In this document: positions 22,367 to 31,480 of the stretch, in pieces
Layout: every line of letters begins with the position of its first letter
Numbering within the stretch: the stretch's first letter is position 1
Source: Gambelia wislizenii
Lineage: Eukaryota > Chordata > Lepidosauria > Squamata > Crotaphytidae
DNA length: 64,000 nt
Assembly (NCBI GenBank): GCA_030847615.1
Contig: JAUMIR010000004.1
Location: forward strand, 272,823,501-272,887,500
Reading direction: 5' to 3'
Notes under the pieces: model-generated
Database searches by the model: none
What the model saw: the letters and a program-made list of their open reading frames with translations, nothing else
What the model was told of the DNA's origin: nothing
Translations under genes and position numbers: made by a program

Positions 22367-22693
22367 ATAGTCCAAAGCACTCACTAATCACATTTGATAA
22401 GGAAATCAATGGACAGACTCAGCTGAGCTCAGAAGGTGTTCAGACATCTGCCTGACTTTAGAAACTTGCCAGCATAAGTTTCTAAACCAGACCCTAATCC
22501 TTCTCTCACCAATGTTATCATTTCCAAATGAACTGACTGACTATCTTACAACTCCTGGAAAATTGTTTTGCTACTGAAGTGTCAAGTGAGAATCACTGTG
22601 TACCCTAGCACAACCCTTAGATTTCATTAGAGAATGCAGTGGTTTAATGGTAATAAAGTTTCTGTGAAAATGATGTGACAAGTATTCCTTGGT

Positions 22694-22735
22694 GACATGC
22701 AAAACTCTAGCTTTAGATGTGGGAACAGGTGTATC
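22694..22735. repeat. Second copy of a 40-bp dispersed block
   Basis: CATGCAAAACTCTAGCTTTAG and GATGTGGGAACAGG match 21236-21275, 1.46 kb upstream, in the same orientation. Confidence 0.6.
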
Positions 22736-22775
22736 ACATCAGCTGTAAAATACTTAATGCCATTGCATGTGAGCT

Positions 22776-23003
22776 ATTGTTGTTATGTGCCTTCAAATCA
22801 TTATGACAACCCTAATGTGAATCTATCATGGGGTTTTCTTGACAAGATTTCTTCAGAGGAGGCTTGCCTTTGCCTTCCTCTGATCCTGAGTGAATGTAAC
22901 TTGCTCAAGTTCACCAATGGGTTTCCATGGCTCAGTGGGGACTTGTACCCTGGTCTCCCAGAGACCTAGACCAACACTCAAACCACTACACCACAATGGC
23001 CTT
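22776..23003 (-). mobile_element. tRNA-derived SINE, nearly full length, minus strand
   Basis: On the minus strand it begins with GGCCATTGTGGTGTAGTGGT (A-box region), continues through the B-box region around GGGTACAAGTCCCC, then GTGAACTTGAGCAAGTTACA (core) and GAAGGCACATAACAACAA (tail). Pol III boxes and a BovB-like tail place it among tRNA-derived SINEs mobilised by RTE. Confidence 0.75.
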
Positions 23004-23056
23004 CTGTGAGCTATTAAATGTTGCCAAATATTAACTCTCAGGAATAAAATATAGGA

Positions 23057-23275
23057 AGCCCTGGTGGCACAGTTGTTAAATGCTGCTACTGCAGCCACAT
23101 CATTGTGAGTTCAATGCCAGAGGGCTTCAAGGTTGACTCAACCTTCCATCCTTCCATAGGTCAGTAAAAGAGTGTCCAGCTTGTTGGGAGCAATTAGCTA
23201 ATACACATTGTAAACCGCTTAGGGAGTGCTTTGCACTGATAAGAAGTATAGAAATATAAATGTTATTGCTATTCC
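23057..23275 (+). mobile_element. tRNA-derived SINE with L2-like tail
   Basis: GCCCTGGTGGCACAGTTGTT is the A-box head and GTGAGTTCAATGCC the B-box. Then ACTCAACCTTCCATCCTTCC, CAATTAGCTAATACACATTG, and AAACCGCTTAGGGAGTGCTT, ending in ATAAATGTTATTGCTATT. I recall this as one of the commonest squamate SINEs. It differs in head and tail from the SINE just upstream. Confidence 0.75.
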
Positions 23276-23435
23276 TATAAAATATAAAAATAAGATTGTA
23301 TATGAAACATGTATTAGGAATAGTAGGAGAACAGTTGGCCAGATAGTAGGTGTTATCTAGGCAATATTTGACATCAAAATGTGGAAACATGTGAAGATGT
23401 GTTTTTGGATGTACATCTATTTCATATCCACTGAA

Positions 23436-24180
23436 ATCATAGAATCATAGAATTGTAGAGTTGGAAGAGACCACAAGGGCCATCCAGTCCAACCCCCTGC
23501 CATTCAGGAAATCATGAGCAAAGCATTCTTGACAGATGGCCATCCAGCCTCTGTTTAAAGACCTCCAAGGAAGGAGACCCCACCATACTCTGAGGGAGTG
23601 TGTTCCACTGCCAAACAGCTCTTACTGTCAGAAAGTTCCTCCTAATGTTGAGGTGGAATCTCTGTTCCTGGAGCTTGCATCCATTGCTCCGTGTTCTAGT
23701 CTCTGGAGCAGCAGAAAACAACCTGCTCCATCCTCAATGTAACACCCCTTCAAATACATAAACAGGGCTATCATATCGTCCCTTAACCATCTTTTTTCCA
23801 GGCTAAACATACCCAGCTCCCTAAGTCTTTCCTCATAAGGCATGGTTTCCAGACCTTTCACCATTTTAGTCACCCTCCTCTGGACATGCTCCAATTCGTC
23901 AATATCCTTTGTGAATTGTGATGCCCAGAAATGGACGCAGTATTCTAGGTGAGGCCTGATCAAGGCAGAATAGAGTGGCACTATTACTTCCCTTGATCTA
24001 GACATTATACTTCTATTGATGCAGCCCAAAATTGCATTGGCCTTTTTAGCTGCCGCATCACACTGTTGGCTCATGTTCAACTTGTGGTCTACTAGGACTC
24101 CTAGATCCCTTTCTCACATAATCTCGTTCAGCCAGGTCTTCCCCCATCCTGTATCTATGCATTTTGTTTTTCCGCCCTTA
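23436..24180 (-). mobile_element. CR1 LINE, 3' part with RT C-terminus, minus strand
   Basis: The 3' end on the minus strand is TTCTATGATTCTATGAT, the terminal repeat typical of CR1. Upstream, 24080-23628 encodes 150 codons of the CR1 ORF2 C-terminus: [55 protein letters not shown] and [10 protein letters not shown]. After that the frame shifts; 23721-23512 carries the last segment in another frame. The copy is 5' truncated at about 24180, without the catalytic RT motifs. Confidence 0.9.
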
Positions 24181-24186
24181 AGTGCA

Positions 24187-24290
24187 AGTATGCAAAAGAA
24201 TCTTGTAGCACCTTTGAGACTGAGAGACAGAAGTTGGTAGCATGAGCTTTTGTAGACTAAGTCTACTTCATCATATTCAGTCCACTGAAG
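24187..24290 (-). mobile_element. Interspersed repeat fragment with hammerhead-like motif
   Basis: On the minus strand: TGATGA, then AGTAGAC-TTA-GTCTAC (stem), then AAAAGCTC, followed by CAACTTCTGTCTCTC and AAAGGTGCTACAAGATTC. Reptile repeats that I recall read CTGATGA...GAAAGC here. The stem (6 bp, GTAGAC/GTCTAC) is intact; the GAAA has become AAAA, as expected from CpG decay. It abuts the CR1 5' end. Confidence 0.45.
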
Positions 24291-25110
24291 GATGCTGTTA
24301 CAGACAAAAATAAACTGACTTAGTAAAGGATCTTAAAAGAATATAAATCATAAATTTCTGAAACCTTCTGACACCTATCATGTCTACTTCCATGGACTTG
24401 TGCCAAAGGTTGGCATATGTTCAGCAGTATTCTCCCAGAGAGTCAGTAGTAGTGCATGATGGACAAATTTTCCTAAGCCTTGGATCTGATTCAGAACCTC
24501 AGACATGTTGCAAAACTATAGAAGAGGCTTGGGGGAAAATGGGCATATTCAAATATTCTAGCAAAATTTTGAACACTGTTGAGCCTGTTTCATTTTAGTT
24601 ATGTATTTTTAAAACAAAATATACATCAGGGGAAAACTGTCCAATTTTAATTTGAACAAATAAAGTTAAATGCCAACAAAAGTAGAAGAATATCCTTCCT
24701 GCTATCATGGAATAAAAAAGATATTGCTTGAGAACCCAGATCATTTAACTTACACTCTATCTAAACACATTTGTTCTGAAATCAGTGGAACCTCTTCCCG
24801 AGTTAAGTGTGCATAGGATAGGCACCGCAATCATATAAAGCAAGCAGTCACAATGTTGAAATAAATGTCTCCATCATACTGTATATTTTATGCTGATTTA
24901 CCTTTATACATTATTGATTTTGTCAAAATCTTTGCAAAAGAAAAATCTTTGCTGTAAATCTTCACTAGTTCTCCTTGATGAACAATTGCAGCAGTGGAAG
25001 TGTTGTAATAATTTTCATATGGTCAAAACTATTTCTTCCAATGTCACTACTTTTCCACAGTAGTGGAATTCCATACTCCTGTGAAGCAAGAGGCTTAGCT
25101 GCTGGCAGCT
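24291..25110. other. Stretch with no recognised feature
   Basis: AT-rich, no ORF above 72 codons, no repeat recognised. Confidence 0.4.
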
Positions 25111-25720
25111 CCTGGTAGGGTCTCCCATGTCAGACAGGCTTTCGCTGGGGAGCCATACTAAATATGCCAAATAGCAACTGGGTAGCAGGAGTAATGATGG
25201 GCCACTCTAGTTGAAGATCTCTCAGAGATGACGGCAGTGGATCCATAGCTAACACTAATTAGTACTGTAGAGAAGAAGGTACAATATACCCCTTTTGGAT
25301 GTTTTTTTTAAACCACAGAAACCCTATTGTGAGACAGTCCAAAATGAAACAAGAGATAGTGCCAGAAGATGAAACTCCCTGGTTGGATGGCACTAAGTGA
25401 GCTACTGGGGTAATGCAGACAACAACTACGAGTGGTGCTGTGCCTAGTGGCACAACTGGACTCAAGCCAAAATGATGTTCAGCTGTTGATGCACTCAGAG
25501 GAGAAAGAATCTGAAGCTGCACAAGACATATTATGGGAACATGGAATGTGAGAAGCAGGAATCAGGGGAAGCTAGACATAGTAAAACAAGAAATGGAACA
25601 TATAAACATTGCAATACTTGGTGTGAGTGAGGTAAAGTGGACAGGAATGGGAAATTTTGAGTCAGATAATTACCGTACAACATGTTTTAATCAGAAAATT
25701 AAGAAGAAACGGGGTGGCAC
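25111..25720 (+). mobile_element. RTE/BovB LINE, 5' part
   Basis: Text from CTCCTGGTAGGGTCTCCCATG through ATGATGTTCAGCTGTTGATG to TTATGGGAACATGGAATGTG follows the BovB 5' UTR and start of ORF2 as I recall them. The element is interrupted at about 25720-26395 by a foldback element and adjoining sequence, then resumes. Confidence 0.7.
25533..25720 (+). pseudogene. BovB ORF2 N-terminus (endonuclease), fragment
   Basis: The open frame starts MGTWNVRSRNQGKLDIVKQE and continues to ILGVSEVKWTGMGNFESDNY and RRNGVA. These are the first ~60 residues of the apurinic-type endonuclease of RTE/BovB, including the N-terminal WNVRS and the SEVKWTG block. In the intact family the E of this block helps bind metal; it is present here. 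The frame then departs from the family where the foldback insertion begins and stops. The enzyme would nick target DNA to prime reverse transcription; this fragment cannot be active. Confidence 0.8.
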
Positions 25721-25730
25721 CGAGAGCAAC

Positions 25731-26065
25731 TAGGGACTTTTTTGGACGTCTCAAATACAACGCAAGCAGCTTCGTCGTGTTGCGAGGCTGCTGCGCTGCA
25801 GGGCATCGGTTTCGGATGACGCTCTCCCCTGCCGGTACTGTTGCAGTACCGCGGGGACATTTGAGCATTATATTTTGCCAGGTTTTAATCACGATCAACT
25901 TTTGTGAGTAAAAATCGGCGAAATATAACACTCAAATGTCCCCGCGGTACCGCAACAGTACCGGCAGGGGAGAGTGTCATCCGAAACCAACGCCCTGCAG
26001 CGCAGCAGCCTCGCAACGCGACGAGGCTGCTTGCGTTGTATTTGAGACGTCTGAAAATGTCTTAA
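25731..26065. mobile_element. Foldback element F2, GGACTTTTTCGGAC family
   Basis: Near-perfect ~150-base arms (about 25734-25885 and 25915-26063) around the loop AACTTTTGTGAGTAAAAATC. Matching words on both arms: GACGTCTCAAATACAACGCA, GTTTCGGATGAC and CCCCTGCCGGTACTGTTGC. Each arm holds its own hairpins: GCAGCTTCG/CGAGGCTGC and CGGTACTGTTGCAGTACCG. Ends read GGGACTTTTTTGGAC and, in reverse complement, AAGACATTTTCAGAC. It sits inside the BovB copy. GC- and CpG-rich compared with its surroundings, suggesting a young insertion or selection for structure. Confidence 0.85.
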
Positions 26066-26395
26066 GAGAAGCAGCAAGGCAACCGGGAAAATATACCCAG
26101 TCACTGGACCTGAGTGAAACCTGCACAGGAGAGCAGGCTCCCCCCCAGCCAATCAGCTTTAAGCCCAGAGCTTCCAGCTGATTGACCACCAAAATGGGAC
26201 TTCCCAGCCAATCTGCTCGAAGCATTGTCTTCAAACTGATTGGCTGCCATAACGGTGGCTTCATCCCAGTATCAGTGGCTGCATGGCCTGCTGGGAAGAA
26301 GACATCCACCATAGCAGCAGGCCATGTATGCACACCATTGGAGGCCCTCCTTGGACCACAAAATAGCCGCCAGGTAAGTCCAGAAGCCCTCTTAA
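26066..26395. other. Unassigned 330 bp between the foldback and the resumed BovB
   Basis: Contains repeated CCAGCCAATC and inverted GATTGGCTGCC / CCAGCCAATC boxes near 26144-26247, and GCCGCCAGGTAAGTCCAG near 26370. It may be the rest of a longer non-autonomous element whose left part is F2, or an earlier insertion. The frame 25977-26333 (minus, 118 codons) has no recognised domain. Confidence 0.35.
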
Positions 26396-26640
26396 TATAA
26401 CCTTAGTCTAAGTTTATGCTCCAACTTCAGAGGCAGAAAAAGAAGAACCCAGGAGGAAATTGATCACACACCAAAACAGGGCTTCTTCTTAATCACAGGA
26501 GACTGGAATACAAAAATGGGAAACAGAACAGAATAAAAGGTTGTAGGGAAATTCGGCCTAAAATCAAGAAATGAAGCCTGCTTTTAAACCTCATCCAGGC
26601 AAATAATAAAAGTGCACTGAGTGATTAAGTCTGGGTTGAC
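26396..26640 (+). mobile_element. RTE/BovB LINE, continuation of the endonuclease region
   Basis: Translated in changing frames it gives VYAPTSEAEKEEPRRK, then FFLITGDWNTKMGNRTE and VGKFGLKSRNEACF. These match the BovB endonuclease order (YAPTS, GDWNAK, GKFGLG.QNEAG). GDWN contains the catalytic D and N. The alignment resumes where the 5' part stopped after losing roughly the residues between RNGVA and YAPTS. Stops and frameshifts make it a pseudogene. Confidence 0.75.
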
Positions 26641-27239
26641 CTGAATGCGAATTCCAGTATATTGTCATGTATAAAATGAGCTATTTCCATAAGAATGCTT
26701 GTGGGTGCAGGGTCAAGGGTAATCCACACTACCAAAGGTTACAGAGCCAGAAAAAACATATTTATATCAGGTTTATATTTGGAAGCTTTCAGCCCTGCCA
26801 AAAAATAAAATAAAAATGTAATTAATTTTGTAATTGATTAATAAAATTAATACAATTTTGTAGTTCTAATTAATACAATCAATTTATCTTTAAAACACCA
26901 TTATTTGTGCCAAAAAAGGAAGGAAAACTATATGTGACAGTTGCCTGAAACTCAGGAACATAGTTTCTTATTCTTCACATGGCAATGCCATAAAACATCT
27001 GTCTTATAGGCTGACAGATGAAATCTGCAATAACATGTGACTCTGGAGGACTAAAATGTTCCCCTTGCTTGGATGAGGGTTAACATATGGTGCTTCTTCA
27101 GAATCCTGTACCAATGGAGCTATACCTCTAGGCTAAATCACAAGAATTGAGAGCAGTCAAAACTCTTCAATTTTCCTGCAGATGAAAAAAAGAAACTAAA
27201 CATTGCCATGTCCTGAGTTCTCTGAAAGAGATAGAAACA
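26641..27239. other. Stretch with no recognised feature
   Basis: AT-rich, A-runs and TAAT runs near 26800-26890. Nothing recognised. Confidence 0.4.
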
Positions 27240-29214
27240 TACACCTGTCTATCATAAGAGCCTTCAAATGTACAAGAAATGGAAAAAGGGGGAAATCACC
27301 AAAGAAGAATTCAAACAAATAGCCAGCTCATGTAGGGGGGAAATCAGAAAAGCCAAAGCTCAGCAGGAGCTCAGGCTTCCTCGAGAGATAAAAAACAATA
27401 AAAAGGGCTTTTTTTTGGTAAAAAGGGCTTTTTTTGGTATGTTCGTAGCAAAAGGAAAAACAAGGAAATGGTAGGGCCGTTGCGAAGAGAAGATGGTGAA
27501 AGGCTAACGGCGGACCGAGAAAGGGCAGAACTACTTAACACTTTCTTTGCTTCAGTCTTCTCCCAAAGTGGGAACAGTGCTCAACCTGGGGAAGATGGAG
27601 CAGATGATGCAGTAGGGGATTTACAGTACAGAATTGGTAAAGAGGTAGTTCAGGAATTCCTGGCCAGTATAAATGAGTTCAAGTCTCCAGGACCAGATGA
27701 ACTTCATCCAAGGGTATTAAAAGAACTGGCAGAAGTAATCTCAGAACCACTGTTAATAATCTTTGAGGATTCCTGGAGAACAGGAGTGGTCCCAGCAGAC
27801 TGGAGAAGGGCAAATCCTGTTCCCATCTTTAAAAGGGGGGGGGGAAGAAGACCCAAATAATTACCACCCAGTCAGCCTGACATCAGTACTAGGAAGGATT
27901 GTAGAGCAGATCATTAAACAGACAGTCTGTAACCACTTAGAAAAGAAAATCCGTGCTCACAAAAAGTTAACATGGATTTCTCAAAAACAAGTCATGCCAG
28001 ACTAATCTCATCTCTTTTTTTTGATAGAGTTACAAACTTACTAGATGAAGGGAATGCAGTCAGTGTAGTGTATCTTGATTTCTGTAAGGCTTTTGACAAC
28101 GTCTCCCATGATATTCTTGCAAAAATGTTAGTGGGCTAGACAATGCAACCGTTAGGTGGAGTTGTAATTGGTTGACTGACCAAAACCAAAGGGTAGTCGC
28201 CAATGGCTCCTCTTCATCCTGGAGAGAAGTGACCCATGGAATGCCATAGGGTTCTGTCCTGGGCCCAGTGCTATTCAACATCTTTATCAATGACTTGGAT
28301 GAGGGAATAGAGGGTATGCTTATCAAGTTTGCAGGTGACACCAAATTAGGAGGGGTAGCTAATACTCCAGAGGACAGGATCAGAATCCAAAATTACCTCA
28401 ACAGATTAGAAAGCTGGGGCAATATTAACAAAATGAATTTCAACATGGAGAAATGTAGGATACAACACTTGGGCACTAAAAATGAAATGCACAGATATAG
28501 GATGGGTGACACATGGCTTGAGGGCAGTACATGCAAAAAGGATCTAGGGAGTCTTAGTGGACCACAAGCTGAACATGAGTCAGCAGTGTGATGCAGCAGC
28601 TAAAAAAAGCCAATGTGATTCTAGGCTGCATTCATAGTGTCCAGATCAAGGGAAGTAATAGTGCCACTGTATTCTGCTTTGGTCAGACTTCACCTGGAGT
28701 ACTGTGTCCAGTTCTGGGCACCACAATTTAAGAAGGATATTGAGAAGGTGGAACATGTCCAGAGGAGGGCAACCAGGATGGTGAGAGGTCTGGAAGACAT
28801 TCCCTATGAGGAGCAGCTTAGGGAGTTCAGCATGTTTAGTCTGGAAAAGAGAAGATTGAGAGGGGACATGATAGCCATGTTTAAATATTTGAAGCGATGT
28901 CATATTGAGGATCAAGCAGGCTTGTTTTCTGCTGCTCCAGAGACTAGGACACAGAGCAAATGAGTCCAAACTATAGGAAAAGAGATTCCACCTAAAAATT
29001 AGGAAGAACTTCCTGACAGTAAGAACTGTTTGGCAGTGGAATGCACTGTCTTGGGATGTGGTGGAGTCTCCTTCTCCGAAGGTTTTTAAGCAGAGGCTGG
29101 ATGGCCATCTGTTGGGAATGCTTTGATTGTGTATTCTTGCATGGCAGGGGGTTGGACAGGATGGCCCTTGAGGTCTCTTCCAACTCTATGATTCTATGAC
29201 TCTATGACTCTATG
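27240..29214 (+). mobile_element. CR1 LINE, ~2 kb, 5' truncated
   Basis: Starts in the ORF2 linker ([20 protein letters not shown]) and runs to the CR1 terminus CTATGATTCTATGACTCTATGA. It includes the RT domain and 3' UTR. Several frameshifts and stops separate the readable pieces. A local duplication GGTAAAAAGGGCTTTTTTT lies at 27401-27439. Confidence 0.9.
27268..28963 (+). pseudogene. CR1 ORF2 reverse transcriptase, decayed
   Basis: Pieces in three frames: 27268-27474; 27468-27860 with EFKSPGPDELHPRVLKELAE (RT entry) and DWRRANPVPIFKRGG; 27763-28005 with NNYHPVSLTSVLGRIVEQII; then YLDFCKAFDNVSHDI near 28070 (motif A); 28268-28591 with LFNIFINDLDEGIEG and FAGDTKLGG; and 28637-28963 with the C-terminal [14 protein letters not shown]. 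In the motif C position FADD has become FAGD, so a catalytic aspartate is lost as well as the frame. The protein would reverse-transcribe its own RNA at the nicked target; this copy cannot. Confidence 0.85.
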
Positions 29215-29311
29215 AAATAATTATTTCCTAATATTACTAATCATTCCTGACTGATACAAAAACAAGAAAACCCCCTATAGAGTCAAACACAATGCAAAGG
29301 CCAATCTTTGA

Positions 29312-29331
29312 TTGTGTGTGTGTGTGTGTGT
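29312..29331. repeat. (TG)n microsatellite at a SINE end
   Basis: TG units directly preceding the SINE on its 3' side (minus strand orientation). Confidence 0.85.
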
Positions 29332-29332
29332 T

Positions 29333-29475
29333 GTGTTGTGTGCCTTCAAGTTGTTTCTGACTTATGGCGACCTTAAGGCAACCCTATCACAGGGTTTTCT
29401 GAGGACTGTGACTTCCCCAAGGTCACCTGGTGGGTTTTCTCAGCCAAGTGGGAAAGTCCAGCACCCAAACCACTA
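29333..29475 (-). mobile_element. tRNA-derived SINE, minus strand, partial
   Basis: On the minus strand: AAAACCCACCAGGTGACCTTGGGGAAGTCACAG, then GTCGCCATAAGTCAGAAAC and TTGAAGGCACACAAC. The A/B-box head is reduced to AGTGGTTTGGGTGCTGGAC. Confidence 0.7.
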
Positions 29476-29537
29476 CATAAATGCAAATACCAGGATTGAT
29501 CTGAGTAGATATAGGTATCAGCTGATACCTATTATAC

Positions 29538-29550
29538 TTAACTAAGTATA
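29538..29550 (+). repeat. Left copy of 13-bp target duplication
   Basis: TTAACTAAGTATA here is repeated exactly at 30277-30289. The pair brackets the LINE fragment between them. Confidence 0.75.
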
Positions 29551-30276
29551 AGGCATATAGTGCATTTGGAAGACTTCACAAAAGAGTCTGGAGCAATAAA
29601 CACCTGAGGCAAAGCACAAAAATCAGTGTGTATAGAGCCATCGTACTGTCTATCCTCCTTTATGGATCTGAAACATGGGTCACCTATCGCCACCACCTAC
29701 AACTCCTTGAGCGCTTTCATCATCGCTGTCTACGCACAATCCTAAATATACACTGGACTTACTATGTGACGAATGTTGCTGTCCTTGAGCAAGCAGGGAT
29801 CACCAGCATTGAGGCCATGATATTGAGAACACAGCTGCGCTGGGCAGGGCATGTGTCTAGGATGGAGGGCCATCGCCTCCCAAAAATACTACTCTACGGT
29901 GAACTCCCCACGGGTCAGCGTAAGAGGGGCGCTCCAAAAAAGCGATACAAAGACTCCCTGAAACAACATCTCAGGCTTGGCCAAATTGATCACCAACAGT
30001 GGTCCACCCTAGCCTCACAATGGGAGGCGTGGAGACGCACTATCCACAATGCTGCAGCCTTATTTGAGAACTCACGACGAACAAGTCTTGAAGAGAAACG
30101 ACAACGCAGAAAGACTCACAACCCAAAAACATCACCCAAGGAGACCTTCTGCTGTGCTTTTTGCAACCGGACTTGTTTATCTCGGATTGGCCTTTTTAGT
30201 TATCAGCGTGCTTGCAGAAAGCGTGGGATGAGTCCTTCCTGAATCTTCGTATGCGAAGAAAAGCCAGAGATTATTT
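29551..30276 (+). mobile_element. Non-LTR retrotransposon, 3' fragment (clade unresolved)
   Basis: 5'-truncated LINE insertion between two exact copies of TTAACTAAGTATA. It contains only the C-terminus of ORF2 and a very short 3' UTR (about 35 bases, with ATCTTCGTATGCGAAGAAAAG after the stop). The length and the exact duplication indicate a target-primed insertion. The C-terminal type differs from both CR1 and BovB in this window; RTE-X-like or Vingi-like are possible. Confidence 0.7.
29562..30242 (+). pseudogene. LINE ORF2 C-terminal domain with cysteine knuckle, 5' truncated
   Basis: Open frame with no start codon of its own: AFGRLHKRVWSNKHLRQSTK, ISVYRAIVLSILLYGSETW, LLERFHHRCLRTILNIHW, TQLRWAGHVSRMEGHRLPK, then QRKRGAPKKRYKDSLKQHL. 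The end is CCAFCNRTCLSRIGLFSYQR followed by AC, a C-x2-C-x3-C...C knuckle; relatives I recall have SH where this has SY, so the histidine appears replaced by tyrosine. The region is the thumb/C-terminus of a non-LTR reverse transcriptase; no catalytic motif is included. Continuous over 226 codons, so it is a rather young copy. Function outside the full element is unlikely. Confidence 0.75.
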
Positions 30277-30289
30277 TTAACTAAGTATA
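30277..30289 (+). repeat. Right copy of 13-bp target duplication
   Basis: Exact copy of 29538-29550. Confidence 0.75.
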
Positions 30290-30482
30290 TTGGCCAGAAT
30301 TCTTCTGGGGAGTTATAAATGCATAAACACCACAGTTATGATGCTTCTGGCAGGCCTATCCATATGACTTTAATTTTGGAATTTTAAACTGTGTACTGAT
30401 TGTTTTAAAATGTCTTAGTCTTACTTGTTTTTTAAATTGATAAGTTTTAACTGAAATTATGTTTATATGTTAATATGTTGTT

Positions 30483-30528
30483 CCCCGCCTTGATCCACAG
30501 GGAGAGATAGGTAAGAAATAATAATAAG
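30483..30528 (+). mobile_element. L2 LINE 3' terminus
   Basis: CCCCGCCTTGATCCACAGGG then AGATAGGTAAGAAATAATAATAA is an L2-type 3' end, followed by the microsatellite below. Confidence 0.55.
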
Positions 30529-30580
30529 AATTAGAATTAGAATTAGAATTAGAATTAGAATTAGAGTTAGAATTAGAATC
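30529..30580. repeat. (TTAGAA)n microsatellite
   Basis: About eight TTAGAA units with one G substitution (TTAGAG). It follows the L2 tail and probably expanded from it. It is not the TTAGGG telomere repeat. Confidence 0.95.
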
Positions 30581-30639
30581 CCACCCTGATTCCCCCAATC
30601 CACACTTAGCAGGGCAGCCACTGCTGTGATCAGTGGTGG

Positions 30640-31480
30640 CCTGTTTCTCTGTTGATCAGGAAGTAGCTAACTGAAATTCCCACCCCTCTCATGAACTATC
30701 TCCAGTGCAACAGGCAGAAGCAGGGCCTCTTTTGTATTTCTACCTTGTGCTAGAGATTGCTTGTACAGGGGGTGGGGTGGGACCATTTGCCAGCTGCTTC
30801 TTGGATAACCAAGGAACAGACTCTCATCAATCACAGTAGCTGCTGATCATTAAGTGAGGATGTGTGTGTGTGTTCACAATCCCAATGTATCCCCTAAACT
30901 AGGGGCTATGTAGAGATTATGAATACAAAAGAGTCACAAGTCTGTAACTCTAGGTTACGCATTTGTTACTACCCATCAGGTTTCTGGCCACTTAAATTAG
31001 TCAAGTATATATAATTAAGTAACCTCTTCTGGCCCAATTCCCCCAAAGCTGATGGAAACTCATTCATCCATGCTCTGGTGACTGGCAGAATGGGCCTCCT
31101 TCTCCCCATGTTGCTAAAGCCCCATAGAGTAGGTTGGGGGACTTATGATTGTGGCAATACTGTCAAAATCTTGACTAAGTAGCAATTATGAATGCAGATC
31201 AGTTACCTAGGTTTATTCATCCATAACAGTTCCATATTTATGATTGCTACTTAGTCATGATTGTGACCCTGTTGCCACTATCATAACCCCCCTCTCCACC
31301 TCTTTACTGGGCATCAACTGCATGAGAAGTATGAGGTCCATTCTGCTGGTGATTGGAAGATGGTGAATGGCATTTCCATCAGGTTTGGGAGGGGGCAGGC
31401 CAGGAAAAATTGCTTAGTACACTCAAGTATACTTAACTAAGTAGCTGATACAGAGTACTGCTCAGTATTTATAATTATTC
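30640..31480. repeat. Unclassified interspersed repeat cluster with a palindrome
   Basis: Related to 19797-20240: GAGTCACAAGTCTGTAACTC then TAGGTTACGC at 30930-30962, and TAACTAAGTAGCTGAT at about 31434. At 31171-31259 TGACTAAGTAGCAATTATGA pairs with TATGATTGCTACTTAGTCA as a palindrome. A (TG)n run lies near 30861. No ORF; origin unknown. Confidence 0.45.

Noticed and set aside
21967..22455. 162-codon plus-strand ORF
   Set aside because: It crosses a purine-rich simple repeat and a palindromic MITE; no domain.
22776..23275. tRNA genes
   Set aside because: The A/B-box-like text belongs to SINE heads with SINE bodies and tails; no cloverleaf.
30529..30580. Interstitial telomere repeat
   Set aside because: The unit is TTAGAA, not TTAGGG, and it follows an L2 tail.
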